DNA from: JB111 sp049856175
Lineage (GTDB): Bacteria; Actinomycetota; Actinomycetes; Actinomycetales; Actinomycetaceae
DNA length: 64,000 bases
NCBI RefSeq assembly: GCF_049856175.1
Contig: NZ_JBNDNA010000004.1
Span: 186,001-250,000 of the forward strand
Reading direction: 5' to 3'
Part shown: one piece after another, positions 63,718 to 64,000 of the stretch
Layout: every line of letters starts with the position of its first letter
How positions within the stretch are numbered: position 1 is the first letter of the stretch
The notes under the pieces: model-generated
Told to the model about the DNA's origin: nothing
Seen by the model: only the letters and a program-made list of their open reading frames with translations
Database searches by the model: none
Program-made: the position numbers and the translations under genes

Positions 63718-64000
63718 ATGAACGACATCCGCGTCACCCACGCCGCCCTCGACACCGGGGCCGCCGACATCAGCTCGGCCGGCCAGCGCATCCGCCAGCA
63801 CCTGGACGACCTGCACAGCGGCACCGCCGACCTGCGCGAGCGCTTCCACGGTGAGGCCCGCCAGGCCTGGGACACCGCCAAGCACCACTGGGACCAGAAC
63901 ATGGAGGACGTCGACTCCATCCTCATGCTCATCGAGTCCCTCGTCCTGCGCAGCCGCGGCAACTTCGCCGACGCCGACCGGATCGCTGCCAACAACTTCG
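63718..64000 (+). CDS. WXG100-family partner, EsxB-like (cut by window edge)
   Basis: First 94 residues from ATG at 63718 with GGGAGT upstream. Helical-hairpin spacing as in WXG proteins, but the turn residues that align with Trp43-Thr44-Gly45 of the neighbour are Phe43-His44-Gly45. So the Trp is missing and Gly is kept. Full length and any C-terminal secretion motif (YxxxD/E) lie outside. Confidence 0.75.
   Translation, partial: MNDIRVTHAALDTGAADISSAGQRIRQHLDDLHSGTADLRERFHGEARQAWDTAKHHWDQNMEDVDSILMLIESLVLRSRGNFADADRIAANNF

Overview
The window is very GC-rich (by eye above 70%), with GTG/TTG starts, ATGA/GTGA gene overlaps, TAnnnT-type -10 boxes and T-poor GC-stem terminators. Gene content and order (secE-nusG-rplKA / rplJL-rpoBC / rpsLG-fusA-tuf / S10-spc-alpha clusters, FprA-type reductase, HadAB-like dehydratases beside rpmG and murB, a type VII secretion locus) point to a high-GC actinobacterium. 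The protein sequences look most like Micrococcales such as Cellulomonas, Cellulosimicrobium or Isoptericola relatives; that placement is inference from memory of the families.

Region 1 (1-39,479, nearly all minus strand) is the core information-processing supercluster, read right to left: tRNA-Trp, secE, nusG, rplK, rplA, rplJ, rplL, rpoB, rpoC, rpsL, rpsG, fusA, tuf, then the S10 operon (rpsJ to rpsQ), the spc operon (rplN to rplO), secY-adk-map, a LuxR/MalT-type regulator, infA-rpmJ-rpsM-rpsK-rpoA-rplQ, truA, rplM and the start of rpsI. Strong GC hairpins close most transcription units. Plausible promoters are visible for tRNA-Trp/secE, rpoB, rpsL and infA. The rplJ leader carries a terminator-like hairpin consistent with L10 autoregulation. 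Departures from the usual layout are a LuxR regulator between map and infA, a plus-strand secreted-protein gene between truA and rplQ, and no rpsD between rpsK and rpoA.

Region 2 (39,600-49,440) holds accessory and metabolic genes: an aspartate-type aminotransferase, a two-component system (sensor kinase plus OmpR-type regulator) followed by a convergent small secreted Pro/Ala/Ser-rich protein, an aminoglycoside-phosphotransferase-fold kinase, a tightly overlapping operon of an adenosine-deaminase-like enzyme with two alpha/beta hydrolases, and a macrodomain-like protein.

Region 3 (49,500-58,750) holds murB, two hotdog-fold dehydratase subunits, rpmG, tRNA-Met, tRNA-Thr, tRNA-Tyr, a YajQ-family protein, an SDR-like protein, two DUF21/CBS membrane proteins, a two-TM protein and a ferredoxin-NADP reductase.

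Region 4 (58,826-64,000) is part of a type VII secretion (ESX-like) locus: eccD-eccB-mycP on the minus strand, divergent from two small WXG100-family genes, the second cut by the window end. EccC and EccE are not in view.

The most unusual signals are: (a) reiteration of the 3' end of the LuxR gene just beyond its stop codon, as a 41-bp exact copy plus three 27-bp units that each re-encode the C-terminus; (b) two distant genes for similar small secreted low-complexity proteins, one beside a two-component system, with CTCATC-type repeats and a 9+9 palindrome around that system; (c) a 20-bp tandem repeat between tuf and the S10 operon; (d) several genes whose -10 box lies 6-7 nt from the start codon, implying leaderless mRNAs. 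I saw no CRISPR array, insertion sequence, prophage or rRNA gene.
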